Counted from the first letter of the stretch, positions 1 through 6,032 are shown. The stretch is 6,789 nt of DNA from an uncultured Lachnospiraceae bacterium (GCA_902803625.1 CADCQV010000136.1:1-6789); one strand, 5' to 3'. The notes: a model not told the origin generated them from the letters alone. Numbers and translations: made by a program.

Positions 1-542
1 CAGTTGATGGCATCTGATTCTGATGTGCAGTCAAATGTGAACATCTTTACGCCATCAGCATCTGCATTCTCGATAGCGGGCTTAACTCCTGCTGCATCGT
101 TGCAGGCAAGTGCTATTGCGTTGCAGCCGTCTGCCGTAAGGGTTTCAACCTTCTGTGTAGCGATAACGGGATCAAGACTTGCGTCAAGAACCGTGTACTG
201 GTCGCTGTTAAGACCCTTTGCTGCACACTCAGCCTCAATACCCTGCTGGATGAGCTGATAGAAGGTGTGCTCAAAGGAACCTACTACGAAACCGAACTTC
301 AGTGAAGAAAGATCAGCTCCGCCTGCATTCTCTTCAGCGGCGGGTGCAGCTTCCTCAGCGGGTGCAGCTTCCTCGGCGGGTGCAGCTTCCTCGGCGGGTG
401 CTTCAGCGGCGGGTGCCTCTGCTGCAGGTGCTTCTGCTGCAGGTGCTTCTGCTGCAGGTGTGGGAGCTGCTGCTCCTCCGCAGGCTGCCAGTGAAACAGC
501 CATCATCGCTGAAAGTATCGTTGCCAGTAACTTTTTAACCAT
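1..542 (-). CDS. Sugar ABC transporter substrate-binding lipoprotein (3' partial)
   Basis: This is the extracytoplasmic sugar-binding component of an ABC importer, of the type I periplasmic-binding (RbsB-like) fold. 180 residues are visible; the gene runs off the left edge, so the C-terminal part is missing. The N-terminus is a lipoprotein signal: MVKK, a hydrophobic stretch, then the lipobox LAAC with the lipidated Cys at residue 21. Residues 30-67 are an Ala/Pro/Glu repeat linker. The folded domain begins near residue 80 with LKFGFVVG, followed by a helix (FYQLIQQGIEAEC), a stretch around DPVIATQKVETL that fits the second helix, AIALACND, and FTFDCTSES near 168-176 at the usual sugar-contact position. 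I start at the second of two in-frame ATGs because it lies 7 bases from AGGAGG; the first lies only 1 base away. It follows the isomerase gene by 86 bases with a hairpin between. A sugar ligand is well supported; which sugar is not readable from the sequence. Confidence 0.9.
   Translation of the reverse strand, partial: MVKKLLATILSAMMAVSLAACGGAAAPTPAAEAPAAEAPAAEAPAAEAPAEEAAPAEEAAPAEEAAPAAEENAGGADLSSLKFGFVVGSFEHTFYQLIQQGIEAECAAKGLNSDQYTVLDASLDPVIATQKVETLTADGCNAIALACNDAAGVKPAIENADADGVKMFTFDCTSESDAIN
342..455 (-). repeat. Tandem coding repeats in the SBP linker
   Basis: Residues 30-67 of the solute-binding protein consist of four AAEAP units (15 bases each) followed directly by three AEEAAP units (18 bases each). 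The DNA units are nearly identical, which points to recent expansion by slippage and not just to biased composition. The encoded Ala/Pro/Glu segment should be an extended, acidic, flexible spacer between the lipid anchor and the binding domain. Confidence 0.9.
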
Positions 543-549
543 TTTCATT

Positions 550-555
550 CCTCCT
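550..555 (-). promoter_or_regulatory. Ribosome binding site deciding the SBP start
   Basis: A perfect AGGAGG on the minus strand lies 1 base before the ATG at 546-548 and 7 bases before the in-frame ATG at 540-542. The second spacing is the normal one, so the protein most likely begins MVKKLL and not MKMVKK. Confidence 0.8.
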
Positions 556-558
556 TTT

Positions 559-572
559 GCCTGTTTTCAGGC
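559..572 (-). promoter_or_regulatory. Stem-loop just upstream of the SBP ribosome binding site
   Basis: On the minus strand GCCTG-AAAA-CAGGC forms a perfect 5-bp stem with a 4-base loop. It ends 3 bases before the AGGAGG of the solute-binding protein gene. No U-run follows, so it is not a classical terminator. Its place at the boundary between the enzyme genes and the binding-protein gene would suit an mRNA 5'-end stabiliser or processing boundary, which is an inference. Confidence 0.5.
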
Positions 573-628
573 TGATTGAATTTATAATCCGGCCCATCTG
601 CCAAATTATCGTGTGTAATGTACCCTCT

Positions 629-1315
629 TCAGTCTGCTGCAGGCGGGTACTCGGTGCAAAGAAGCCTGTATGCGCTCTCGTCCTCCTCTATGGTGGGGAA
701 ACGCCCAAGGGGCTCCTTGAAACGGTTATCCGTATCATCATCATTACACATGGAAACCTCGCCGATCAGTGCGGGACCTCCCTTTGGAATATAGAATTCA
801 TGATACAGATAGGGGTAAAGTGTGAAGCTCTCTCCCGGCTTCAGTACTGCCTCGGATCCGGCCTTCAGCTTGAACTGCCTGCCGTCCTTCATGATAAGCA
901 CGTCACTGTCCTCAAATTCCTCTGTTTCCTTATTTGCGTTATAGAATTTGAAGATCACGTCGTTTCCGCCCCTGTTTATGATGTCTTCCATCTTGTTCCA
1001 GTGGAAATGCATCGGGGAGATCTGGCCGGAATCGCACATCATGATCTTTTCCGCATAGGGCTTTTTATACTTGTCCTTCATTTTCACATTACCATTCCGT
1101 ATGGTAATAAGTGCAAGCCCAAGGGTATCAAAATGTCCTTCACCGTAGTCGGTTACATCCCAGCCCAGCTTATTATCCCTTATCTCATCATACTCATGTC
1201 CCTTGGTCTTCCATTCCTCGGGAGTGAAGCTTAAGTAAGGGGGCAATAAGAACCTGTGCTCATCCAGGAGATCCTCAAACTTTTTGATAACTGCATTGAT
1301 TTCTGATCTTTTCAT
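629..1315 (-). CDS. D-lyxose/D-mannose family cupin isomerase
   Basis: The 228-residue product matches the cupin sugar isomerases typified by the E. coli O157 D-lyxose isomerase, which is about the same length. That enzyme interconverts D-lyxose and D-xylulose, and also D-mannose and D-fructose, using a divalent metal such as Mn. The diagnostic stretch MHFHWNKMEDIINRGG is at residues 102-117; the expected metal ligands are H103, H105, E110 and H172, and K108 lies between them. FTLYPYLYHEFY (164-175) is the second cupin strand carrying H172. AGGAGG (1321-1326) sits 5 bases before the ATG and next to the stop codon of the upstream DUF4432 gene, which ends 11 bases before this start; coupled translation is likely. 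It is the last enzyme gene of the run. Fold and chemistry are well supported; the physiological substrate could be lyxose, mannose or a related aldose. Confidence 0.9.
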   Translation of the reverse strand: MKRSEINAVIKKFEDLLDEHRFLLPPYLSFTPEEWKTKGHEYDEIRDNKLGWDVTDYGEGHFDTLGLALITIRNGNVKMKDKYKKPYAEKIMMCDSGQISPMHFHWNKMEDIINRGGNDVIFKFYNANKETEEFEDSDVLIMKDGRQFKLKAGSEAVLKPGESFTLYPYLYHEFYIPKGGPALIGEVSMCNDDDTDNRFKEPLGRFPTIEEDESAYRLLCTEYPPAAD

Positions 1316-1326
1316 ATCTTCCTCCT

Positions 1327-2379
1327 CTATATCAGTTTCCTGATCCTGTCCTTTGCTGAATTTATTTCCTCTTCACCGTCAAGAACGCTAAACCTGATCT
1401 TAAAGCTCTTCTTTTCGAAGGGAGCTATTGTCTTCAGTCCGCCGTTCTTCAAATGATGCTCACGGTTATAGGGTGTTACGCTGGCGGGCTCGAGGCCCAT
1501 TACATAATCCCCAGATACTATTGATTTCCACTCCGTAAACCAGGGCAGATTTTCCATATTGAATTCAATGCTGAGTCCTACGGAAAGCCTGTTATTCACT
1601 ATCAGAGCCATAGTGTTATTGTCTTTGTCCGAAGAAAGCTTATGGAAGAAAACATATTCCTCCGCATTGTCAACGGGAGCTTCCATAATATTCCATTTAT
1701 CCTTATGCTGCTCCGAAAATTCCTCTCTTCCCTTTACCTCCAGGGTCGGAAGGAAAACCTCCGAGCTTTCATTTAAGAAAGGATATCCCATATTGCAGTG
1801 ATACATAAGCATTATGGGCTCTTCCCTGAATGACTGGTTCTCTATCTCATCGCTTAAGAGGATGCTGTTTTTTCCGAGCTCTGCCTCTATCCGGCGTCTC
1901 AGAACCATATTTTCGCCGAAAAGCTCTGCTTCCCTTATTTCACCTTTAAGGACAACCTTTGCGCCGTTTTCCTCTATCACCACATCCGATGAGCAGTGCT
2001 CTGCGGGAGTGGTCCGTAATCTTCCGTGCATGGGATAGTCTTTTCCGTCCACACTGCAGGGACCGCAGATATTCTCGAGACCGCAGGTAAAGAAGAGTCC
2101 GCACATTATACTCCTCTGGGCCTCAGCTCCCGCAGTGTCCCAGGGGTTTCTCCCAATGAGACCGGGCTTTGATAAAAAGGTCATATTCATGCCCTTATAT
2201 GAAAGATCGGAGATGTCGAGGCATTTATCGCTAATTGCGTGAAAGAAAAGATCGCCGCATTTTACCTCATAGGCATTCGTTCCCTCACTCCTTCCCTCCT
2301 GAAACCTTACGGGACGGGCATATAAGAGCTGCTGAATACTTCCCACGTGTCTGAAAATATCTTTTTTTGAGTACTCCAT
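1327..2379 (-). CDS. DUF4432 family aldose 1-epimerase-like protein
   Basis: The 350-residue product looks like the DUF4432 branch of the galactose mutarotase-like beta-sandwich superfamily, whose members bind sugars and are presumed to interconvert anomers. The N-terminal HVGSIQQLLYARPVRF is typical of this branch. Likely active-site positions are H118 in MHGR, H194 in YHCNMGYPF and the general-base candidate E297 in GLEPAS. GLENICGP (100-107) and WDTAGAEA (80-87) are other conserved-looking stretches. There is no signal peptide, so it acts in the cytoplasm. The gene starts 16 bases after the SIS gene stop. Two purine-rich stretches could serve as ribosome binding sites: GAGAGG 12 bases from the ATG and AGAGGA only 2 bases from it. 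Placed before an aldose isomerase, a mutarotase supplying the right anomer makes sense, but no substrate is demonstrated for this protein. Confidence 0.82.
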   Translation of the reverse strand: MEYSKKDIFRHVGSIQQLLYARPVRFQEGRSEGTNAYEVKCGDLFFHAISDKCLDISDLSYKGMNMTFLSKPGLIGRNPWDTAGAEAQRSIMCGLFFTCGLENICGPCSVDGKDYPMHGRLRTTPAEHCSSDVVIEENGAKVVLKGEIREAELFGENMVLRRRIEAELGKNSILLSDEIENQSFREEPIMLMYHCNMGYPFLNESSEVFLPTLEVKGREEFSEQHKDKWNIMEAPVDNAEEYVFFHKLSSDKDNNTMALIVNNRLSVGLSIEFNMENLPWFTEWKSIVSGDYVMGLEPASVTPYNREHHLKNGGLKTIAPFEKKSFKIRFSVLDGEEEINSAKDRIRKLI

Positions 2380-2395
2380 ATTCCTCTGAAACCTC

Positions 2396-2968
2396 TCACT
2401 CCAGATTCGCGTGACAGCGCCAGAGTGCCTTCATATCTATATTTCTCTCTTCTATTATCATCTTTGCAAGGATGTCCCCGAATATGAGCAGGCTCTGCTC
2501 GAAAAGGGAGGTCATCGGCTGCTTCGAATCGATCTCATCCTCGAGATAATTCTTTGTGCGGACCGGGATCCTGACCATGAAATCCGCCACCTCCTTCATA
2601 GGACCGTTGGCATCCGAACCCACGTGGACGATCCCCGCTCCGATCTCTTTAGCCTTCTTCGCGATCCCCAGAGGGAAGATCGTCGCTCCGCTTCCGGATC
2701 CGACTATAAGAAGATCCTCGGTGGTGATAGCGGGCTCCGTGATCTCTCCCACATAATGGATGGAGATCCCAAGGTGGGACAGCCGCTTCACTATTGCCTG
2801 GAGTGAAAGCATCACTCTTCCGACTCCCACTACAAAAACCTGCTTTGCGGAAAGTATTTCCTGAACGAGCCTTTCCACACTCTCCTCATCTATTGCGCTT
2901 AAGGCAGTATCAAGCTCTTTAAGCACCAGATCCTTTGTGGCTTTATAATTCTCACTGTAATATCCCAT
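2396..2968 (-). CDS. SIS-domain sugar-phosphate isomerase, 6-phospho-3-hexuloisomerase family
   Basis: With the ATG at 2966-2968 the protein has 190 residues, close to the 185 of B. subtilis HxlB. HxlB converts D-arabino-3-hexulose 6-phosphate to fructose 6-phosphate in the ribulose monophosphate pathway. Family landmarks are VFVVGVGR (44-51), YVGEITEPA (72-80), GSGSGAT (90-96), QPMTSLFEQ (150-158) and the C-terminal HANLE (186-190). Two positions are unusual: the GR is followed by VM where HxlB has SG, and the GSGSG loop continues AT where HxlB has ET. A TTG start at 3034 would add 22 residues, but its AGGAGG directly abuts the codon, so I prefer the ATG; that ATG has AAAGGAG 15 bases upstream. 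The gene lies 28 bases after the epimerase stop. No 3-hexulose-6-phosphate synthase is present in the window, so the substrate may be another ketose or aldose phosphate. Confidence 0.83.
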   Translation of the reverse strand: MGYYSENYKATKDLVLKELDTALSAIDEESVERLVQEILSAKQVFVVGVGRVMLSLQAIVKRLSHLGISIHYVGEITEPAITTEDLLIVGSGSGATIFPLGIAKKAKEIGAGIVHVGSDANGPMKEVADFMVRIPVRTKNYLEDEIDSKQPMTSLFEQSLLIFGDILAKMIIEERNIDMKALWRCHANLE

Positions 2969-2990
2969 TAGCTGTCTATGCCGCTCCTTT
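2966..2990 (-). promoter_or_regulatory. Long-spaced translation start of the SIS gene, copy A of a shared element
   Basis: The minus strand reads AAAGGAGCGGCAT, six bases, then CTAATG, the last three being the chosen start codon. It is 19 of 25 bases identical to the start region of the ROK gene at 5991-6015. The purine-rich site is 15 bases from the ATG, longer than usual. Confidence 0.6.
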
Positions 2991-2996
2991 ATTTCT

Positions 2997-3713
2997 TCAG
3001 ATTCCTTCTGCCTTCCCGTTAAGCTCGTCCTCAACCTCCTTTAGGTGCTTAAGGCTTCCCAAAACGTCTTCCTTTTTGATGCAGGTGCTGCCGACAGCAA
3101 AAATATTCACAAGCCCCTCTTTTCCGAATTCCCTTATATTCTCTTCGGAAACCCTGCCGTCTATCACTATCTTCGTATCAAGTCCTCTTTCCCGTATGAG
3201 CTTCCTAAGCTCCCTGATCTTCCTTCCGGCGTAGGGTACCTGACCTTCTCCGGCAACCTGGGCATATCCAGGATTTATCAGCATAAGAAGTACGCTGTCG
3301 CATTTCTCTATAATGTAATCAAGGACGTTTAAGGGGGTCGCGGGCTTCAGTGCAACTCCGGCACGTACGCCCCTGGAATGGATGTAATTCAGCATCCCGT
3401 CTATATGATCCGCTGTCTCTATGTGAAAGCATATCTGTGACGCTCCCGCATCCAGAAGCTCATCCACAAAGAACTGAGGCTCCGTCACCATAACATGCGC
3501 TTCAAATTCCAGTCCGGTCTTCTTTCGAAGCTGCTTCACCGCATCGAGCCCGAGGGGCATGCTTGGTGAAAAGTGTCCGTCCAGGATGTCGATATGGACC
3601 ATCTCCAGTCCACTCTTCTCTATCATCCCGGCCGCACCCGTTAGATCACAGAGATCAAAGGTAATAAGCGACGGCGATACGGATATTCTTTTTTCCCACA
3701 CTTCTTTTTTCAT
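2997..3713 (-). CDS. Ribulose-phosphate 3-epimerase-like (beta/alpha)8 barrel, possibly allulose-6-phosphate epimerase
   Basis: The 238-residue product belongs to the ribulose-phosphate 3-epimerase family, which includes D-allulose-6-phosphate 3-epimerase (AlsE). These enzymes invert C3 of a ketose phosphate using a metal held by His and Asp residues. The expected ligands are present: H40 and D42 in HIDILDGHF, H73 in HVMV, and D185 in VIDGRV; D42 and D185 would also be the acid/base pair. SPSL (13-16), GVALKPATP (119-127) and FAVGST (205-210) also fit. Two phosphate-binding regions deviate. Family members read NPGFGGQ or NPGFAGQ, while this one reads NPGYAQVAGEGQ, and the VDGG or VDGS type loop is IDGR. 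It starts 12 bases after the kinase stop; GAGG, 10 bases from the ATG, overlaps that stop. In a lyxose pathway it would convert xylulose 5-phosphate to ribulose 5-phosphate; a hexulose phosphate is equally possible. Confidence 0.85.
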   Translation of the reverse strand: MKKEVWEKRISVSPSLITFDLCDLTGAAGMIEKSGLEMVHIDILDGHFSPSMPLGLDAVKQLRKKTGLEFEAHVMVTEPQFFVDELLDAGASQICFHIETADHIDGMLNYIHSRGVRAGVALKPATPLNVLDYIIEKCDSVLLMLINPGYAQVAGEGQVPYAGRKIRELRKLIRERGLDTKIVIDGRVSEENIREFGKEGLVNIFAVGSTCIKKEDVLGSLKHLKEVEDELNGKAEGI

Positions 3714-3725
3714 ATCCCTTAAGCC

Positions 3726-4688
3726 TCAGAATGAAACACCGTTTTTCTTACGGAAAGCCTCGATACCGGCTCTGTCAGGCAGTGAAGCGATGGCTCCCTT
3801 CGAACGCACGCAGAGGGAACCGCTTATATTGCCGTAGTCCAGGGCATCCTTCAGGATATCCTCCGTGATCTCTCCCGGAGCTTTGACACCGAGTATCAGC
3901 ATTCTTGAAAGGAAGCCTCCCCAGAAGGCATCCCCGGCTCCTGTAGTGTCCGCTATCATTCCGCTCTCGACAGGGTATCCGTGATGGACAACGGAACCGT
4001 CCTTATAGAAGCACTCCGCTCCGTCTCCGCCCAGAGTCTCAACGACCACCGAGAGACCGTTTTTCTTCATAAGCTCCGGAATATTCTCCCGGCCGCCTAC
4101 CATATCTATCTCTTCATCCGAGATCTTTAGGAAATCCACAAGCGTAAGTATCTTTCCGACTTCTTCGGCGCATTTTTTCTTGTCATCCTTCCAGGCAACA
4201 TTCCTGTAATTTATGTCAAAGCTCACAAGCTTCCCGGCTTCTTTAGCAAGCTTCAGCGCTGCAATCGTGGCCTCCTTTGCATCGCCCTCCGAAAGGGAGA
4301 AGGATCCGCCGTGTACAAGCTTCGAGCTCTTAATGACATCTTCACTGACTTCCGCTGCCGAGAGCATCATATCCGCTCCGGGCTTCCTGCTGAAGGTAAA
4401 GCTCCTTTCCCCGTTATCATCAAGAGAAACAAAGGCCATTGTGGTAACTGCCCTGTCCGTCATCTCAGGCGAAAGAGCGTCCACGCCCTCCTTCCTCAAG
4501 GTGTCAAGCAAAAACCTGCCGAAGTCATCATTTCCGACCTTGCAGTACATTCCGGCCTTTAATTCGTTTCTCACTGCGGCAATTGCCACATTGGCCGGTG
4601 CTCCGCCCGCGTTTCTGAGATAACTGCCCTTCTCCTTTCCGGGAAGAAAGTCAATAACCATTTCGCCTATCGTTACAATGTCATACAT
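3726..4688 (-). CDS. PfkB-family sugar kinase, fructokinase-like
   Basis: This is an ATP-dependent sugar kinase of the ribokinase/PfkB family, 320 residues with the chosen start, a normal length. It opens YDIVTIGEMVIDF. The first signature region is NAGGAPANVA (26-35) and the second is DTTGAGDAFWGGFL (247-260), where D253 is the expected catalytic base and GAG forms the anion hole. FDINYR (157-162) and the KISDEEI stretch (188-194) resemble the fructokinase group. Three starts are in frame: GTG at 4712 and ATGs at 4700 and 4688. I choose 4688 because GGAG lies 6 bases before it. It is the first gene of the five-enzyme run and sits behind the promoter at 4733-4761. The likely job is phosphorylation of the ketose made by the cupin isomerase (fructose, xylulose or allulose); the exact sugar cannot be read from the sequence. 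Confidence 0.88.
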   Translation of the reverse strand: MYDIVTIGEMVIDFLPGKEKGSYLRNAGGAPANVAIAAVRNELKAGMYCKVGNDDFGRFLLDTLRKEGVDALSPEMTDRAVTTMAFVSLDDNGERSFTFSRKPGADMMLSAAEVSEDVIKSSKLVHGGSFSLSEGDAKEATIAALKLAKEAGKLVSFDINYRNVAWKDDKKKCAEEVGKILTLVDFLKISDEEIDMVGGRENIPELMKKNGLSVVVETLGGDGAECFYKDGSVVHHGYPVESGMIADTTGAGDAFWGGFLSRMLILGVKAPGEITEDILKDALDYGNISGSLCVRSKGAIASLPDRAGIEAFRKKNGVSF

Positions 4689-4694
4689 ACTTAT

Positions 4695-4698
4695 CTCC
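4695..4698 (-). promoter_or_regulatory. Ribosome binding site deciding the kinase start
   Basis: GGAG lies 6 bases before the ATG at 4686-4688. The upstream candidates, GTG at 4710-4712 and ATG at 4698-4700, have only the poorer purine stretch GGCGGA near them. Confidence 0.6.
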
Positions 4699-4730
4699 AT
4701 TCCGCCGTCCACCGGCTTATGAACATAATC

Positions 4731-4746
4731 TGATACTACTATATCA
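4731..4746. promoter_or_regulatory. Inverted repeat over the -10 region
   Basis: TGATA, six bases, then TATCA form a perfect 5-bp dyad covering the proposed -10 box. It is short and AT-rich, so chance is possible, but its position suits a repressor contact. Confidence 0.35.
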
Positions 4747-4761
4747 ACATTGTAAAGTCAA
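4733..4761 (-). promoter_or_regulatory. Candidate sigma-A promoter of the catabolic operon
   Basis: On the minus strand TTGACT (4756-4761) is separated by exactly 17 bases from TAGTAT (4733-4738). This gives 5 of 6 matches to the -35 consensus and 4 of 6 to the -10. Transcription would start near 4726, leaving a leader of roughly 38 bases before the kinase ATG. Upstream, around 4774-4789, lie A- and T-tracts that could act as an UP-like element. This is the only good promoter I see for the five-enzyme run. Confidence 0.55.
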
Positions 4762-4769
4762 TATACAAT
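4749..4769. promoter_or_regulatory. Candidate operator: ATTGTA-N9-TACAAT
   Basis: A perfect 6-bp inverted repeat with a 9-base spacer, 21 bases in all, has the -35 hexamer in its centre. Binding there would block RNA polymerase. The adjacent ROK repressor gene makes that protein the obvious candidate, but the link is inferred from position only. Confidence 0.5.
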
Positions 4770-4773
4770 TTCG

Positions 4774-4789
4774 CTTTTTGTTAAAAAAG
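4774..4789. repeat. AT-rich inverted repeat CTTTTT-N4-AAAAAG
   Basis: A 6-bp dyad with a 4-base loop lies upstream of the -35 box, between the ROK gene end and the promoter. The stem is nearly all A:T, so it is weak as an RNA hairpin and there is no GC-rich stem for an intrinsic terminator. It may instead be curved DNA or an UP element. Confidence 0.35.
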
Positions 4790-4835
4790 TGTTCGATATG
4801 TTGGGATTTTTTCGTAGAATTGACCAGAGTACCTG

Positions 4836-5993
4836 TCAGATAAAGATATCTCCGTTAAACACTGCCGATAAAATATTGCATGCGCCGCCGAGCAGCTGGG
4901 CATCTTTTCCGTAAAACGGCTTTTTAACGTCCACTCTCATAATTCCCGAATAGAACAGACGCTCATTGATACGGCGTTCCAGACGGTTTACATACTTTTC
5001 CGGTATCAGCACCCCGTCATAGCCGAGGAGCAGAAGATCCAGATTCATAAGATTTATCATTGAGGACAGACCTGCCGAAAGTCTTTCGAGCATATCCTCC
5101 AGGACGTTCGAAACATCCTCCGTTTCATCCATGGCATACAGCTCCTCCAGAGTGCCCTCCGTACCAAGGGCCTTCTCCAGCAGGAATTTCATTTCCTCGG
5201 AATTCACATACATTTCGAGACAGCCCCTGTTGCCGCAGACACAGCGCCGTCCCTTGTAATCAACGCTGACATGCCCTATTTCGGGAGAAAGGTTCAGATT
5301 GCCCACATAAACCGCACCGTCCTTTATGACTCCGCAGCCAACACCTCTTTCGATTCCGAGAAGCATAAGGTTTTCGTGCCCCCTGCCGTTCCCGTAGAGG
5401 TATTCCTCCAGCGCACCGCTCTGGTTGTCCTGATGAACCCTGACAGGCAGTGAATATCTGGTTTCCAGAAGCTTCGCCACGGGAAGGTTCTGTATGCCGA
5501 AAAAGTACGGCGGCTTAAGTATCACCCCGGTTTCATGGTTTACGGGTCCCCGGCTGGAAACGCCTATACCCGCTACATTGCTGTCAAATTCCAGCATCTC
5601 ATCAACGAGGGCGAAGACTCTATTTATCAGCTCTTTCTCATCCGGCTTCTTAAGCTTCTCCGCCTTTCTTTTGAAGATCCTGAGCTTCATATCGCAGAGC
5701 ACAGCCTCGACACGGTCACGGACGATAAGTATCCCCACGACCTTCGGAGCCTCATCCGAGATATCCAGATTGACGGAGCGTCTCCCGAATCTCTTTGTCT
5801 GGTTCTTGCCGCTTTCGACAAGGATGCCCTTCTCCTGGAATTCGGCAACGATATTTGAAATAGACATCTTGGTGAGCCCCATGGTGCTGACAAGCTCCTG
5901 CCTCGTCTTGCAACGTCCCGTTGCCACCATCTGAAGCACCCTGCCACGGTTATTTCTGCGGTTGTCGGATGAATTTCTGCCGTATGTTTCCAT
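4836..5993 (-). CDS. ROK-family transcriptional repressor (NagC/XylR type)
   Basis: The 385-residue protein has an N-terminal winged helix-turn-helix (about 14-62; LTKMSISNIVAEFQEKGI is the recognition region) joined to a sugar-kinase-like ROK domain (about 84-380). ROK landmarks are GIGVSSRGPV (142-151), HQDNQSGALEE (187-197), GIERGVGCGVI (213-223), and the zinc motif GHVSVDYKG plus CVCGNRGCLE (240-260) with H241, C251, C253 and C258. D189, N190, E239 and H241 are the likely sugar contacts. Members of this group bind DNA as repressors and release it when they bind a free sugar. The gene lies between the two kinases, directly upstream of the operon promoter, which fits local regulation. The ATG at 5993 is preceded by AAAGGAA at an unusually long 15 bases. 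The stop is 147 bases before the next gene, with no clear terminator. Confidence 0.92.
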   Translation of the reverse strand: METYGRNSSDNRRNNRGRVLQMVATGRCKTRQELVSTMGLTKMSISNIVAEFQEKGILVESGKNQTKRFGRRSVNLDISDEAPKVVGILIVRDRVEAVLCDMKLRIFKRKAEKLKKPDEKELINRVFALVDEMLEFDSNVAGIGVSSRGPVNHETGVILKPPYFFGIQNLPVAKLLETRYSLPVRVHQDNQSGALEEYLYGNGRGHENLMLLGIERGVGCGVIKDGAVYVGNLNLSPEIGHVSVDYKGRRCVCGNRGCLEMYVNSEEMKFLLEKALGTEGTLEELYAMDETEDVSNVLEDMLERLSAGLSSMINLMNLDLLLLGYDGVLIPEKYVNRLERRINERLFYSGIMRVDVKKPFYGKDAQLLGGACNILSAVFNGDIFI

Positions 5994-6015
5994 TAGTCGA
6001 AGATGCCGTTCCTTT
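5991..6015 (-). promoter_or_regulatory. Long-spaced translation start of the ROK gene, copy B of a shared element
   Basis: The minus strand reads AAAGGAACGGCAT, six bases, then CTAATG with the ROK start codon at the end. The layout is identical to 2966-2990, with 19 of 25 bases matching and the same 15-base spacing between the purine-rich site and the ATG. Confidence 0.6.
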
Positions 6016-6032
6016 CTTCTCTATTCCGTTAC

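Noticed and set aside
581..586. TATAAA as a -10 box for a promoter of the binding-protein gene
   Set aside because: The nearest -35-like TTGGCA is only 12 bases away and nothing suitable lies at 16-18 bases.
557..1234. Open plus-strand frame of 225 codons opposite the cupin isomerase gene
   Set aside because: It is fully antisense to a gene with clear catalytic motifs, shows no family resemblance and has no ribosome binding site in a sensible place.
2396..3034. Longer SIS protein starting at TTG 3034 and overlapping the epimerase gene by 38 bases
   Set aside because: The AGGAGG abuts the TTG with no spacing, and the extra 22 residues exceed the family length; the ATG at 2968 gives 190 residues.
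4689..4712. Longer kinase starting at GTG 4712 or ATG 4700
   Set aside because: Family kinases begin close to the YDIVTIGE strand, and the ATG at 4688 has GGAG at 6 bases.
4810..4838. Possible terminator after the ROK gene (TGAC...GTCA dyad at its stop)
   Set aside because: The pairing is broken by several mismatches and no T-run follows on the minus strand.
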